This document shows positions 37,905-46,712 of a DNA stretch of 64,000 bases, piece after piece. The translations under genes and the position numbers were made by a program. The DNA comes from Psychromonas algarum. GTDB lineage: Bacteria > Pseudomonadota > Gammaproteobacteria > Enterobacterales > Psychromonadaceae. Position 1 is the first letter of the stretch, and each line of letters opens with the position of its first letter. The notes below the pieces were generated by a model. The model was given only the letters and a program-made list of their open reading frames with translations. It made no database searches and was not told where the DNA came from. The stretch lies in contig NZ_SNUW01000002.1 of assembly GCF_004376845.1 (NCBI RefSeq), positions 310,001 to 374,000 of the forward strand, given 5' to 3'.

Positions 37905-38315
37905 ATGAGAGTTGAAATTACTAGCAAACAAATCACTATTTCGGACACAATGCGCGCTAAAGTAGAGGAACGTTTCGAAAAATTACAAAAGCTTCAAACT
38001 TCACTTATTAACCCCCATTTCATTATCACTAAAGAGCCTAAAGGTGTGAAGATAGAAGGAACAATTGGTGTTCCAAATGGTAAAGTTTTTGCTCACGCAG
38101 AACATGATGATTTATACGTAGCCATAACACAATTATTCCAAAAGATTGAACGTCAACTAAACAAACATATTCATAAAGATGAAGCAAACCGTGCCAAAAA
38201 TAATGGTAAAGACTTATGTCGTAACGGAGAAATTTCAGGAGAGGCTATCGAAGAGCCAGAAGTTGAAATTGAATCAGATGCTGAAATCAAACTAAACAAA
38301 GAATTTGCAAGTTAA
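37905..38315 (+). CDS. raiA: Ribosome hibernation factor RaiA/HPF family
   Basis: A 136-residue short-type ribosome-associated inhibitor. The HPF/RaiA beta-alpha-beta-beta-beta-alpha domain fills residues 1-105 (RVEITSKQITISDTMRAKVEERF at the start, DDLYVAITQLFQKIERQL near 72), followed by a Lys/Asn linker and an acidic tail (about 112-136), as in RaiA. It binds the decoding region of stationary-phase or cold-stressed ribosomes. The start is ATG 37905 with AAGG upstream; an open GTG at 37881 is not supported. In E. coli raiA neighbours pheA/tyrA/aroF, and tyrA-aroF are adjacent here too. Confidence 0.93.
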   Translation: MRVEITSKQITISDTMRAKVEERFEKLQKLQTSLINPHFIITKEPKGVKIEGTIGVPNGKVFAHAEHDDLYVAITQLFQKIERQLNKHIHKDEANRAKNNGKDLCRNGEISGEAIEEPEVEIESDAEIKLNKEFAS

Positions 38316-38363
38316 TAAATACTGACATTTACCTAAAGAATAAAGGTAAATAATTAAAAAGAG

Positions 38364-38390
38364 AAAAGGAGGTTAATAACCTCCTTTTTT
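38364..38390. terminator. Terminator after raiA
   Basis: A perfect 12-bp stem (AAAAGGAGGTTA / TAACCTCCTTTT) around one central base, followed by TTTTTT on the plus strand. Confidence 0.85.
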
Positions 38391-38403
38391 GATCTTTTAT
38401 TTT

Positions 38404-38478
38404 ATAGCAATCACAACAATTAACTCTTCTATTTAACAAATCAAAATTTAGAGCACTTATTTAATGTAATTGGTATTA
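38404..38478 (-). repeat. Dispersed intergenic repeat, copy C (complete)
   Basis: A 75-base element bounded by imperfect inverted ends: ATAGCAATCACAA on the left, and TAATACCAATTACATTA (reverse complement of 38462-38478) on the right. Inside is the family core CTCTAAATTTTG in reverse complement. It lies between the raiA terminator and the tyrA stop codon. Confidence 0.7.
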
Positions 38479-38495
38479 TCTAAAATAAATTAACG

Positions 38496-39623
38496 CTATT
38501 TTTTTTCATAATGACGATTATCATGAACCTGTTGCAACATGACACGGCTTTCATCTAGGAATAATGAAGAATAATCTCCCATCCAATTTGTTACCGATTT
38601 AAAACGTGCAATAAACTCTTCTCGATTATGACTTTCTAATAGTTCAATCGCATCAGCAAAATGCTTATGGTATCGCTTGATCATAGTGAGGTTATTTTTT
38701 TGCGACATAATAATATCCGCATACAAAGCTGGTTCCTGCGCAAATAAACGCCCCACCATTGCTAACTCTAAGCGATAGATTGGAGAACTTAGCTCTAATA
38801 ATTGCTCTAAATCTGCATCAACTTCCTGCAAATGCACACCATAAACAAAACTAGTGAAATGACGTAATGCTTGGATCAAAGTCATTGATTCATCATGTGT
38901 TGGTGCAGCTACTGGGTATAAATGCGCGCCCCAAATTTTCATTTGCTCAATTAACCATTGATATTTTTCTGGTTCGCGGCCATCACAGTACACAATCACT
39001 TGCTTGGCAAAACTAGAAATATCTGGGCCAAACATTGGATGTAGACCAACAACCGGACCATCATGCACAGCCAACATTTCAGTAAGAGGAGCATCTTTGA
39101 TGCTAGTAATATCAGTTAAAATGCAATCTTTAGGTAAGAAAGTAAGTTGTTTAATAACATCAACAGTTACATCAATTGGAGAGCCAACAATCACTAAACC
39201 TGCTTTACTACAAATTTGTTCAGCTTGGTCCCAATTAGATCGCCCTAATACATCAACTTCATAACCTGATAGTTTAAACATTTCAACAAAACGCTGACCT
39301 AATAAACCATTACCACCTATGATCACAATACGCTTCATATTAGGGTTTACAGTTTTAAAACCAGTGTCGTTTTCACTCGCATAAGACTCACGCATAGTAC
39401 GGCGTAAAATATCTTCAATGAGGTTAGCAGGCACCCCTTTTTTTTCAGCTTCAGCGCGTCGTGAAGCTAACATTGCAGCTTCACGCTCTGGCACGTAAAT
39501 AGGCAAACCATGTTTACTTTTTACTTCACCAACTTCACCAACTAAATGTAAACGCTCAGCTAATAAGTCAATTATTTGCTTATCAACAGCATCAATCTGA
39601 TCTCTTAATTTACTTAACGGCAT
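38496..39623 (-). CDS. tyrA: Chorismate mutase / prephenate dehydrogenase TyrA
   Basis: A 375-residue bifunctional tyrosine-biosynthesis enzyme. The AroQ-type chorismate mutase domain (1-90) contains [20 protein letters not shown] and the RREAEKKG helix. The prephenate dehydrogenase domain (about 100-370) starts with the NAD motif [16 protein letters not shown] and contains HPMFGPD with its catalytic histidine. It is second in an aroF-tyrA operon with a 10-base gap. Feedback inhibition by tyrosine is typical. Confidence 0.95.
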   Translation of the reverse strand: MPLSKLRDQIDAVDKQIIDLLAERLHLVGEVGEVKSKHGLPIYVPEREAAMLASRRAEAEKKGVPANLIEDILRRTMRESYASENDTGFKTVNPNMKRIVIIGGNGLLGQRFVEMFKLSGYEVDVLGRSNWDQAEQICSKAGLVIVGSPIDVTVDVIKQLTFLPKDCILTDITSIKDAPLTEMLAVHDGPVVGLHPMFGPDISSFAKQVIVYCDGREPEKYQWLIEQMKIWGAHLYPVAAPTHDESMTLIQALRHFTSFVYGVHLQEVDADLEQLLELSSPIYRLELAMVGRLFAQEPALYADIIMSQKNNLTMIKRYHKHFADAIELLESHNREEFIARFKSVTNWMGDYSSLFLDESRVMLQQVHDNRHYEKK

Positions 39624-39633
39624 AATTTATTTC

Positions 39634-40701
39634 TTATTTATTTTGGACAGTTTCTTTTAACAAGACCGCCGCTTCATCTAATAATTCACAAGTGGTCTGC
39701 CAATCAATACAAGCATCTGTTACTGATACACCATATTGTAATTGTTCCGCTGGTAATGAAGCTGGTTGATTACCTGCATTAATATTACTTTCTAACATAA
39801 TACCGATGATCGATTTATTACCTTCAACAACTTGATGGAAAATATCTTTAGCAACTAATGGTTGTAATTCATGATTTTTACTAGAGTTTTCATGGCTACA
39901 ATCAACAATTAAAATGTTTTCCATTTTTGCTTTAGTCAGAGCTTGCTCTGCTAATGACACATTTAATGAATCGTAATTTGGTTTACCGCCGCCACCACGT
40001 AAAATAACGTGACCATCTTTATTACCAGCAGTTTGTAACAAAGCACTCTGACCTGATTGGTTAATCCCCATAAAACGATGTGACGCAGAAGCTGATTGCA
40101 TTGCATTAACCGCTGTAGAAAGACTACCGTCAGTACCATTTTTAAAACCAACTGGCATAGATAAACCACTTGCCATTTCACGATGAGTTTGAGATTCAGT
40201 AGTACGTGCTCCAATAGCAGCCCAGCTAAATAAGTCACCAATATATTGCGGACTAATTGGGTCTAAAGCTTCTGTTGCAATAGGTAAACCTAATTCAGAA
40301 ATCCATAATAATAATTCACGTGCTTTTTTAAGCCCCGTTTCAATATCAAATGAATCGTCCATATGCGGATCATTGATTAAACCTTTCCAGCCAACTGTTG
40401 TACGTGGTTTTTCAAAATAAACGCGCATCACAATAAATAACGTATCTTTATATTGCTCATGAAGTTCTTTTAAGCGAGTCGCATATTCTTTAGCCGCTTC
40501 AACATCATGAATCGAGCAAGGACCACAAATCACTAAAAATCGAGGGTCTTTTTTATGCACAATATTAGAAACAGTCTGACGAGACTCTTGAATGAATTGA
40601 TAAACACTGTCAGAAGCCGGTAAAGCGGCTTTAAGCTCTGCGGGTGTAATTAAAACAGTTTCTGATTGAATGTAGATATTTTCATTTTTTTGCGTAGTCA
40701 T
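39634..40701 (-). CDS. aroF: 3-deoxy-7-phosphoheptulonate synthase (AroF-type)
   Basis: A 355-residue class I DAHP synthase, the first step of the shikimate pathway (PEP + erythrose-4-P). CGPCSIHD near residue 60 carries the metal-binding cysteine; GWKGLINDPHMD, ATEALDPISPQY and the late DCSHENS motif are intact. Pairing with tyrA suggests the tyrosine-sensitive isoenzyme AroF, though the sequence alone does not prove which amino acid inhibits it. The start is ATG 40701 after GAGAG; 12 extra codons upstream are open but unsupported. I see no convincing TyrR box. Confidence 0.92.
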   Translation of the reverse strand: MTTQKNENIYIQSETVLITPAELKAALPASDSVYQFIQESRQTVSNIVHKKDPRFLVICGPCSIHDVEAAKEYATRLKELHEQYKDTLFIVMRVYFEKPRTTVGWKGLINDPHMDDSFDIETGLKKARELLLWISELGLPIATEALDPISPQYIGDLFSWAAIGARTTESQTHREMASGLSMPVGFKNGTDGSLSTAVNAMQSASASHRFMGINQSGQSALLQTAGNKDGHVILRGGGGKPNYDSLNVSLAEQALTKAKMENILIVDCSHENSSKNHELQPLVAKDIFHQVVEGNKSIIGIMLESNINAGNQPASLPAEQLQYGVSVTDACIDWQTTCELLDEAAVLLKETVQNK

Positions 40702-40826
40702 TTTACTCTCATTCACAATTGATAATGAAAGCATCATATCATAGCAAAATAATAGATCATGTGATTAACACGTAGAGCTTATATAAATGCAAATTTAATC
40801 AAAAAAATAGAGGTAATATTAAAAAT

Positions 40827-40858
40827 AGATCACCCATAAAATGATTGATAGGCGATCT
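40827..40858 (-). terminator. Possible terminator of mltD
   Basis: Read leftward, AGATCGCC and GGTGATCT form an 8-bp stem with one non-Watson-Crick position around a 16-base loop, followed by ATTTTTAAT; 24 bases after the mltD stop codon. Confidence 0.5.
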
Positions 40859-40882
40859 GTTTTCAAAAAGTGAATAAATAAT

Positions 40883-42484
40883 CTAAGTGCGAGACTTCCT
40901 TACATCAACATACACTTTAATTTTTTGTCCTGGTTTAATGTACTTGGCTTTTTGTAAATTATTCCAACGCACTAAATCAGCCGTTGAAACATTAAATTTA
41001 TGTGCAATAGCGTTAAGAGAATCACCAGAACGGACATAATAAGTAACACGACGAGTTGTGGCATCAGATTTCACCGTATTCACTTCTTTCCAAATAGTTA
41101 ACTCTTGCCCTAAACGTAGCGTATTCTTTGTTTGGAAATGATTCCATTTGGCAATTTGCTTTGAAGTCACTTTATAACGACGACTAATATCCCATAATGT
41201 ATCGCCCTCAACGACTTTATAAACAACTTTCTTATTTCCTTTACTGTATTTAGACTCTTCACGTTCAAAACGCTTAGCTTGCGTATATAAATATTGTTGC
41301 TGTGACTTGCTTGCTATGGGGATCAATAAAGCTTGACCAACTTTGATAAATGAACCATTTAAATCATTTATCTGTTTTAATACACTCGTTGTGGTTTGAT
41401 TTTTTTGCGCAATAACACTTAATGAATCACCTGATTGCACTATATAACGGTCCCAACGAATACGCTTATTTTTGCTCACTTTAGCTAACTTTTCAGAAAA
41501 TTGGTCAGCAACAACAGAAGGTAATAATAATTTATGAGGCCCGTCTGGTGACGTTGCCCAGTGGTTAAAGGCAGGATTCAATAATTGAATTTCAGCAATC
41601 GTTAATCCGGCTAATTCAGCCGCATAAGCAAGGTCTATTTGTGATTCGACATCAACATAAGTTAATACTTGCTGATTAGGTATATAAGGCAATTCCACCC
41701 CATATTTTTCATGGTTACGCAGAATATCGATCAGCGCGAGAAGTTTTGGCACATAATTTTCTGTTTCTTTAGGTAAATCTAAACTCCAATAATCCACGGG
41801 TTTATTACGACGCTTGTTTTTAGCAATAGAGCGTTTAACTCGCCCTTCTCCAGAGTTATAAGCAGCAAAAGCATATAACCAATCATCACCTAAATAACGA
41901 TGCAATACTTGCATGTATTTTAACGCAGCACCTGTAGAAGCATAGACATCTCTTCGACCGTCATACCACCAGTCTTGATGTAAACCAAAACGAATACCCG
42001 AAACAGGCATAAATTGCCATAACCCAGAAGCTCCCGCATGTGAGTATGCAAATGGATCAAATGTACTTTCTACGACGGGTAATAGAGCGAGCTCTAATGG
42101 CAGTTTCTTAGCTTCTATTTGTTCTATGATTAACCATAAAAAAGGTTCTGCACGTTTTGATACCTTTTTTAAATACATAGGGTGATTAAGATAATAATCA
42201 CGTTGTTTTGCAACACGAGAGTTTTCAGGAACTTTAAAATCAAAACCTTCGGCTAATTTCAGCCATAAATTATCATAATCTTTTACTAAAACAGGTTTTT
42301 CTTCTTTATTGACCTCTTCTTCAACAAGATTGGTTAATCCTTCTTCCTCTTTGATAACGTCAGCACTTACCGCAGACTCATCTAAAGCATTTTCAGATAC
42401 TTCGATTGTTTCATGAGATTGAGGAGGGATGGTTTGACAAGCACTTAGTAACAAAATAAAAAGTATTGAGAAAAGTAACTTCAT
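40883..42484 (-). CDS. mltD: Membrane-bound lytic murein transglycosylase D with three LysM domains
   Basis: A 533-residue outer-membrane lipoprotein that cleaves peptidoglycan glycan strands. The lipobox LSAC ends a signal peptide when translation starts at ATG 42484; open frame extends upstream to the gloB stop (candidate ATGs at 42535 and 42517), but those would put about 17 or 11 extra residues before the signal sequence. The transglycosylase domain (about 90-260) has the catalytic Glu in LLPVVESTFDPFAYS and the AAYNSGEGRV motif. Three LysM peptidoglycan-binding repeats follow (about 345-390, 425-470, 485-530); E. coli MltD has two. Confidence 0.92.
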   Translation of the reverse strand: MKLLFSILFILLLSACQTIPPQSHETIEVSENALDESAVSADVIKEEEGLTNLVEEEVNKEEKPVLVKDYDNLWLKLAEGFDFKVPENSRVAKQRDYYLNHPMYLKKVSKRAEPFLWLIIEQIEAKKLPLELALLPVVESTFDPFAYSHAGASGLWQFMPVSGIRFGLHQDWWYDGRRDVYASTGAALKYMQVLHRYLGDDWLYAFAAYNSGEGRVKRSIAKNKRRNKPVDYWSLDLPKETENYVPKLLALIDILRNHEKYGVELPYIPNQQVLTYVDVESQIDLAYAAELAGLTIAEIQLLNPAFNHWATSPDGPHKLLLPSVVADQFSEKLAKVSKNKRIRWDRYIVQSGDSLSVIAQKNQTTTSVLKQINDLNGSFIKVGQALLIPIASKSQQQYLYTQAKRFEREESKYSKGNKKVVYKVVEGDTLWDISRRYKVTSKQIAKWNHFQTKNTLRLGQELTIWKEVNTVKSDATTRRVTYYVRSGDSLNAIAHKFNVSTADLVRWNNLQKAKYIKPGQKIKVYVDVRKSRT

Positions 42485-42540
42485 TGTTGGGCCATTTATA
42501 AAAAGTCGGTCGCGCATTCTATGTTTTTTTTTCATAGCAA

Positions 42541-43308
42541 TCAAAAATGATCTTTAGAAATACGTAACGCTTCAAAACATTGCAGGCCTTTGCTGATAGG
42601 TTTTGTAAGTAACACCTGTAAATTATTAATCAAGTTATCATCAGAGGTTCTGAGGAAAGGATTAATTAATTTTTCACGCTTTATGGTTGTTGGGACAGTT
42701 GGCAATCCTTGTTGGCGTAACTTACTAACCTGCCTAATATAGCTTATTAGCTCATCATTATTTGGATCCACATGTAATGCAAAAATAAGATTATTCTGCG
42801 TATATTCATGGGCACAAAAAACCTTCGTGGTAGCAGGTAAGCTTGCTAAGCGAGATAATGCACTAAACATCTGCTGGTAAGTTCCTTCAAAAACACGTCC
42901 ACAACCGCCAGAAAATAAAGTGTCTCCACAAAACAACATTTGCTCATTGAAATAAGCAATATGATCTAATGTATGACCTGCCACTTGCCAAACATTTAAT
43001 ATCAGTCTGCCATCAAAAAAATCTACTTGGTCACCTTCATCAACTAATATTGCATTAGCAAACAAAGAATTTTTACAAAATACCTTAATATTAGGTTCCA
43101 TAGACAATAAAGCCTCAACTCCGCCAACATGATCACGATGATGATGAGTAAGAATAATCGCCTCAAGCGTTAATTGCTGCGCTTCTAAGATCGCTAAAAC
43201 GGGTGTTGCATCACCAGGATCCACAACAACACAGCGTTGGCTTTGACTATCTTTAATAAGCCAAATATAGTTATCATCGAATGCTGGAATAGTTAAAACA
43301 CTGAACAT
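42541..43308 (-). CDS. gloB: Hydroxyacylglutathione hydrolase (glyoxalase II)
   Basis: A 255-residue metallo-beta-lactamase-fold enzyme that hydrolyses S-lactoylglutathione to lactate and glutathione in methylglyoxal detoxification. The dinuclear metal motif THHHRDHVGG is near residue 52, with later ligands in VAGHTLDHIAY and CAHEYTQNNL. The start is ATG 43308, matching the family start FSVLTIPAFDDNYIWL; a TTG four codons earlier is not needed. The gloB / methyltransferase / rnhA / dnaQ order equals that in E. coli. Confidence 0.95.
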   Translation of the reverse strand: MFSVLTIPAFDDNYIWLIKDSQSQRCVVVDPGDATPVLAILEAQQLTLEAIILTHHHRDHVGGVEALLSMEPNIKVFCKNSLFANAILVDEGDQVDFFDGRLILNVWQVAGHTLDHIAYFNEQMLFCGDTLFSGGCGRVFEGTYQQMFSALSRLASLPATTKVFCAHEYTQNNLIFALHVDPNNDELISYIRQVSKLRQQGLPTVPTTIKREKLINPFLRTSDDNLINNLQVLLTKPISKGLQCFEALRISKDHF

Positions 43309-43346
43309 AATTTTTCTCAACTTTTAAAGTTTAGGGGTGGAGGCAT

Positions 43347-44081
43347 ATGAAAATAGCAAAAACATCACATATCTTAACTCCAATGACAGATTGGTCGCAG
43401 TTAAACAATGGCCAATATTTACAAGCGCAAACACAACATCTTGTTAATAGTACCGTCGCGCAATGTTTTGGTTATAATTTATTAAAATTAGGACGACTTA
43501 GCACACAATTAAAAACCAACAAAAGCCCCATTATCCAGCAAATCAATTGTGCTGAAGATGGCGAGAATCTTGATCTGCAAAGTGAACTACATCACCTCCC
43601 TTTTCAAGACTCTACTATCGACCTTTGTATTTTGGTACATGAACTAGATTTTTCTAGTGACCCGCACCAATTGTTACGTGAAATAGATCGAGTATTAACA
43701 CTCGATGGCACACTCATTATTAGTGGTTATAACCCTTATAGTTTATTTGGATTGCGCTCGTTATTTATGAGTCAGAGTAAACAAACAGCACGTTTATTTT
43801 CACCAAACCGAGTCATAGATTGGTTACATTTATTAGGATTTGAAATTAAACAAAAACAGCATTTAGATTATATTTCAATGCGACCTAAAGGACCAATTAG
43901 CTCATTTATAGAAAATATCGGTTTACGCTATTTTCCTTTTTTCTGTAGTGTGTATTTTATTGTCGCTAAAAAGCAATGTACCCCAATAACTCCGATTAAA
44001 TCCAGCTTCGAATTTAGAAGAGCGATTATTAACAATCAACCTGTTGCAACCAAACAATCACACTCAAAAAATATAACTTAA
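43347..44081 (+). CDS. SAM-dependent methyltransferase, YafS-like
   Basis: A 244-residue class I methyltransferase-like protein of unknown substrate. The post-motif region [23 protein letters not shown] followed by [23 protein letters not shown] matches Methyltransf_11 proteins and E. coli YafS, which occupies the same place between gloB and rnhA. The usual Gly-rich motif I is weak or absent in the first 70 residues. A strong GGAGG lies only three bases before the ATG. Its last bases overlap the end of the convergent rnhA. Confidence 0.8.
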   Translation: MKIAKTSHILTPMTDWSQLNNGQYLQAQTQHLVNSTVAQCFGYNLLKLGRLSTQLKTNKSPIIQQINCAEDGENLDLQSELHHLPFQDSTIDLCILVHELDFSSDPHQLLREIDRVLTLDGTLIISGYNPYSLFGLRSLFMSQSKQTARLFSPNRVIDWLHLLGFEIKQKQHLDYISMRPKGPISSFIENIGLRYFPFFCSVYFIVAKKQCTPITPIKSSFEFRRAIINNQPVATKQSHSKNIT

Positions 44082-44539
44082 CCTTCAAACCCTTCATCTA
44101 TTTGTGTTGGGTTTGCTTCTGCAGCTTCACGAGCTAAATCATCACAGCGTTCATTTTCAGGGTGCCCTGAATGCCCTTTTACCCAATGCCATCTCACAGT
44201 ATGCTTTTCTTGAGCCGCATCTAAAGCTTTCCATAAATCAACATTTTTAACAGGCGCCTTGGCAGCTGTTTTCCAGCCTCGTTTTTTCCAATTGTGTATC
44301 CACTGGGTAATGCCTTGGCGAACATATTGACTATCTGTAGTAACATCAACCTCACAGACTTCAGTTAAACTCTGTAAACCTTTCACACAAGCTAACATTT
44401 CCATACGATTATTAGTGGTTCGGGCATAACCTTCAGATAATTCTCGACGATGTTCATTAAACACTAAAATAGCGCCATAACCTCCTGGGCCTGGATTACC
44501 AAGACATGAACCATCAGTATAAAGTTGGATCTTTTTCAT
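44078..44539 (-). CDS. rnhA: Ribonuclease HI
   Basis: A 153-residue enzyme that degrades RNA in RNA-DNA hybrids. The acidic active-site residues are in [16 protein letters not shown] (Asp), NNRMEM (Glu), TTDSQYV (Asp) and [11 protein letters not shown] (Asp). I chose ATG 44539, which gives the family N-terminus; earlier GTG/ATG codons at 44551/44548 are open. It is divergent from dnaQ, a conserved arrangement. Confidence 0.95.
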   Translation of the reverse strand: MKKIQLYTDGSCLGNPGPGGYGAILVFNEHRRELSEGYARTTNNRMEMLACVKGLQSLTEVCEVDVTTDSQYVRQGITQWIHNWKKRGWKTAAKAPVKNVDLWKALDAAQEKHTVRWHWVKGHSGHPENERCDDLAREAAEANPTQIDEGFEG

Positions 44540-44605
44540 TATTACCATCACATAAATTTGTTAGACTACAAAAACGAAGCCAAACAACTATAAATAGAGA
44601 TCTCT

Positions 44606-45328
44606 ATGAACACAAGTAAACTCACCCGACAAGTTGTACTGGATACTGAAACCACAGGTATGAATAAAGATGGCCTTATTTACGTAGGGCATCGTATTAT
44701 TGAAATTGGTTGTGTTGAGGTTATTAATCGCCGCTTAACAGGTCGTCATTACCACGTTTATATTCAGCCTGATATGCCAATAGATCCAGAAGCGATGGCA
44801 GTTCATGGTATTACAGATGAATTTTTAATTGATAAACCTCGTTTTGCTGATATTGCCGATGAATTTATAGATTTTATCAAAGGGGCTGATTTAGTTATCC
44901 ATAATGCCCCCTTTGATGTTGGTTTTATGGATCAAGAATTTCGCTTTTTAAATAAAAGAACACAAACAACCGAAGAGATGTCGACCGTTACTGACACTTT
45001 AGAAATGGCCAAAAAGATGTTTCCAGGAAAGCGGAATAATCTTGATGTATTGTGTGATCGTTACGGTATTGATAATAAACATCGTGTACTACATGGCGCA
45101 TTATTGGATGCGGAGATATTAGCTGACGTTTATTTGTTAATGTCAGGAGGACAAAAAGATTTAAATTTAGCCAATATTCAAGCGGGTCAAAACACTACAG
45201 GTCGACGTTTACGCCAACTCACCACTCCTCTTACTGTTATTCATGCAAACCAAGATGAATTAAATGCACATGAATCACGCTTAGATTTAGTCGCAAAATC
45301 AGGCAAATGTTTATGGCGAGAGTCATAA
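44606..45328 (+). CDS. dnaQ: DNA polymerase III epsilon subunit (proofreading exonuclease)
   Basis: A 240-residue DEDDh 3'-5' exonuclease of the replicative polymerase core. Exo I VVLDTETTGMN, Exo II IHNAPFDVGFMDQEF and Exo III HGALLDAEILADVYL are intact. The C-terminal 55 residues form the linker and alpha-subunit-binding tail. It is divergent from rnhA and followed by about 300 bases before the tRNA array. Confidence 0.95.
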   Translation: MNTSKLTRQVVLDTETTGMNKDGLIYVGHRIIEIGCVEVINRRLTGRHYHVYIQPDMPIDPEAMAVHGITDEFLIDKPRFADIADEFIDFIKGADLVIHNAPFDVGFMDQEFRFLNKRTQTTEEMSTVTDTLEMAKKMFPGKRNNLDVLCDRYGIDNKHRVLHGALLDAEILADVYLLMSGGQKDLNLANIQAGQNTTGRRLRQLTTPLTVIHANQDELNAHESRLDLVAKSGKCLWRES

Positions 45329-45632
45329 TATGTAATTTATTTTAGAGAAGGTATTTAATTGGTAATACTTTCTCTACGAATTAAACACGCAACAAAAGCA
45401 ATTTTACAATCCTATTTATTGAAATCTGAATAAGCTTTCCAAGGGGTAAAACAGCAACAAATTATTATAAACCCTGCTAAAAAACAAACGCTATGATGAT
45501 AAAATAAGCAGTTAGACCTATTCCCTCGTAAATATTATGTTTTTTTTGTTTTTCGTTATTGACTCAGTACCTTCAACTCCGTATTATCTGCGCCTCAACG
45601 AAGTTGCATATTATGTAACGTTGATTTTGCTG
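45329..45632. other. Region between dnaQ and the tRNA-Asp array
   Basis: 304 bases without a gene. A hairpin with a 12-bp stem (AGAGAAGGTATT at 45344-45355 with 45364-45375, one G-U pair) follows dnaQ but has no T-run. The tRNA promoter is at 45559-45587. Confidence 0.6.
45559..45587 (+). promoter_or_regulatory. Sigma-70 promoter of the tRNA-Asp array
   Basis: TTGACT (45559-45564), a 17-base spacer and TATTAT (45582-45587), followed by a GC-rich discriminator (CTGCGCC) typical of stringently controlled stable-RNA promoters. It lies about 45 bases before the first mature tRNA, and no other promoter this good is seen in the array. Confidence 0.8.
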
Positions 45633-45709
45633 GAGTGGTAGTTCAGTTGGTTAGAATACCGGCCTGTCACGCCGGGGGTCGCGGGTTCGAGTCCCGTCCA
45701 CTCCGCCAA
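45633..45709 (+). tRNA. tRNA-Asp (GUC), copy 1
   Basis: 77 bases from GGAGTGG to the encoded CCA. The cloverleaf is complete, with anticodon GTC at 45667-45669. All five copies are identical. The spacer after it begins CCAATAT and ends ATATTGG, so the tRNA 3' end could be drawn into a local hairpin in the precursor. Confidence 0.98.
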
Positions 45710-45779
45710 TATTTATTTTATAAATTTATATTGGTGACTATTTCTAGCAAAATCTAAGTTGAACTGATGATTATCACGT

Positions 45780-45856
45780 GGAGTGGTAGTTCAGTTGGTT
45801 AGAATACCGGCCTGTCACGCCGGGGGTCGCGGGTTCGAGTCCCGTCCACTCCGCCA
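45780..45856 (+). tRNA. tRNA-Asp (GUC), copy 2
   Basis: Identical to copy 1, with encoded CCA. The trailer contains a small hairpin, CATTTG / CAAATG with a CTTG loop, a possible end-processing signal. Confidence 0.98.
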
Positions 45857-45915
45857 ACTCATTTGCTTGCAAATGTATAGATAATTATCAAAAGCTTGAA
45901 CTGTAATACTCCAGT

Positions 45916-45992
45916 GGAGTGGTAGTTCAGTTGGTTAGAATACCGGCCTGTCACGCCGGGGGTCGCGGGTTCGAGTCCCGTCCACTCCGCCA
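45916..45992 (+). tRNA. tRNA-Asp (GUC), copy 3
   Basis: Identical to copy 1. Leader TAATACT pairs with trailer AGTATTA, and further out AAGCTT pairs with AAGCTT, so the precursor can form a long stem below the acceptor stem. Confidence 0.98.
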
Positions 45993-46065
45993 ACAGTATT
46001 ATGTAAAAGCTTAATGTCCATGTTATTTAAGACAAAAAATTAATAACAAACTGTAACACACTCGT

Positions 46066-46142
46066 GGAGTGGTAGTTCAGTTGGTTAGAATACCGGCCTG
46101 TCACGCCGGGGGTCGCGGGTTCGAGTCCCGTCCACTCCGCCA
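46066..46142 (+). tRNA. tRNA-Asp (GUC), copy 4
   Basis: Identical to copy 1. Leader TAACACACT and trailer AGTGTGTTA form a perfect 9-bp stem at the same place as in copy 3 but with a different sequence. Confidence 0.98.
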
Positions 46143-46203
46143 ACAGTGTGTTAAACGTCAATTCATTAAGACGATAAAATAATGAAACTGTTTTACACTC
46201 GGA

Positions 46204-46280
46204 GGAGTGGTAGTTCAGTTGGTTAGAATACCGGCCTGTCACGCCGGGGGTCGCGGGTTCGAGTCCCGTCCACTCCGCCA
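46204..46280 (+). tRNA. tRNA-Asp (GUC), copy 5
   Basis: Identical to copy 1. Leader CTGTTTTACACT and trailer AGTGTATAAACAG pair over 12 bp with a single bulge, again at the same place as in copies 3 and 4. Confidence 0.98.
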
Positions 46281-46373
46281 ACAGTGTATAAACAGATACT
46301 TCCTTACAATAATTCAAGTTTTATCTAAGTTTTAAATCCCTTTATCTAAGTCTTTATTCACTCATCGTTTATA

Positions 46374-46455
46374 TAGTTAGCAATTCAGTTGGTTATCTTT
46401 TTATTTAAAATAACGCGTCCTGACACACCAGAAATCACAACTTCAATTTCCTTTA
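46374..46455 (+). pseudogene. Probable decayed sixth tRNA-Asp
   Basis: TTCAGTTGGTTA (46384-46395) is identical to the D-arm of the five tRNAs. After about 14 extra bases, the stretch from 46414 (CGTCCTGACACACCAGAAAT and on) aligns with the anticodon arm, variable loop and T-arm at 22 of 36 positions; 9 of the 14 differences are G in the tRNA and A here. The acceptor stem is not recognisable and the anticodon would be GAC-like, so it cannot be functional. Confidence 0.55.
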
Positions 46456-46696
46456 TCTAATTATGAATACAATTCCCACTTTTTCTGCCTATCCAAGTTA
46501 TGCTCTTATTATTTGAATCTAAGTGGCATTTATTGCTTAATCCAATCATAAACTTTAAGTCACAGACACAAATAAAAACTGATATTTAACTATCCTTTTC
46601 TATATAACCAAATCAACTTGTAAGAGCCACCCCATTAACATTAAAAGTTATAAAGGATATATCTTTATTTTTAAAAACAATGCCATAGCAAATAAT

Positions 46697-46712
46697 TGTG
46701 ACATGCATCTCA
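46697..46712 (+). promoter_or_regulatory. Candidate CRP site upstream of the symporter cluster
   Basis: TGTGACATGCATCTCA matches TGTGAN6TCACA at nine of ten conserved positions. It lies 225 bases before the first start codon; acetate/pyruvate-type permeases of this family are commonly CRP-activated. Confidence 0.5.

Noticed and set aside
40738-40826. Possible TyrR operator upstream of aroF
   Set aside because: I looked for TGTAAAN6TTTACA and found no acceptable match.
42528-42545. CATAGCAATCAAAAATG at the gloB/mltD junction resembles the left end of the dispersed repeat
   Set aside because: It lies in coding or near-coding sequence, has no inverted partner and no core, so it is most likely chance.
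45633-46280. Five 77-base repeats with about 59-73-base spacers, superficially like a CRISPR array
   Set aside because: The repeats are complete tRNA-Asp genes with encoded CCA and a stable-RNA promoter.
46027-46317. A 96-codon minus-strand frame with a repeated TGLEPATPGVTGRYSNQL peptide
   Set aside because: It is the antisense translation of tRNA-Asp copies 4 and 5; this peptide is a known spurious product of tRNA-Asp genes.
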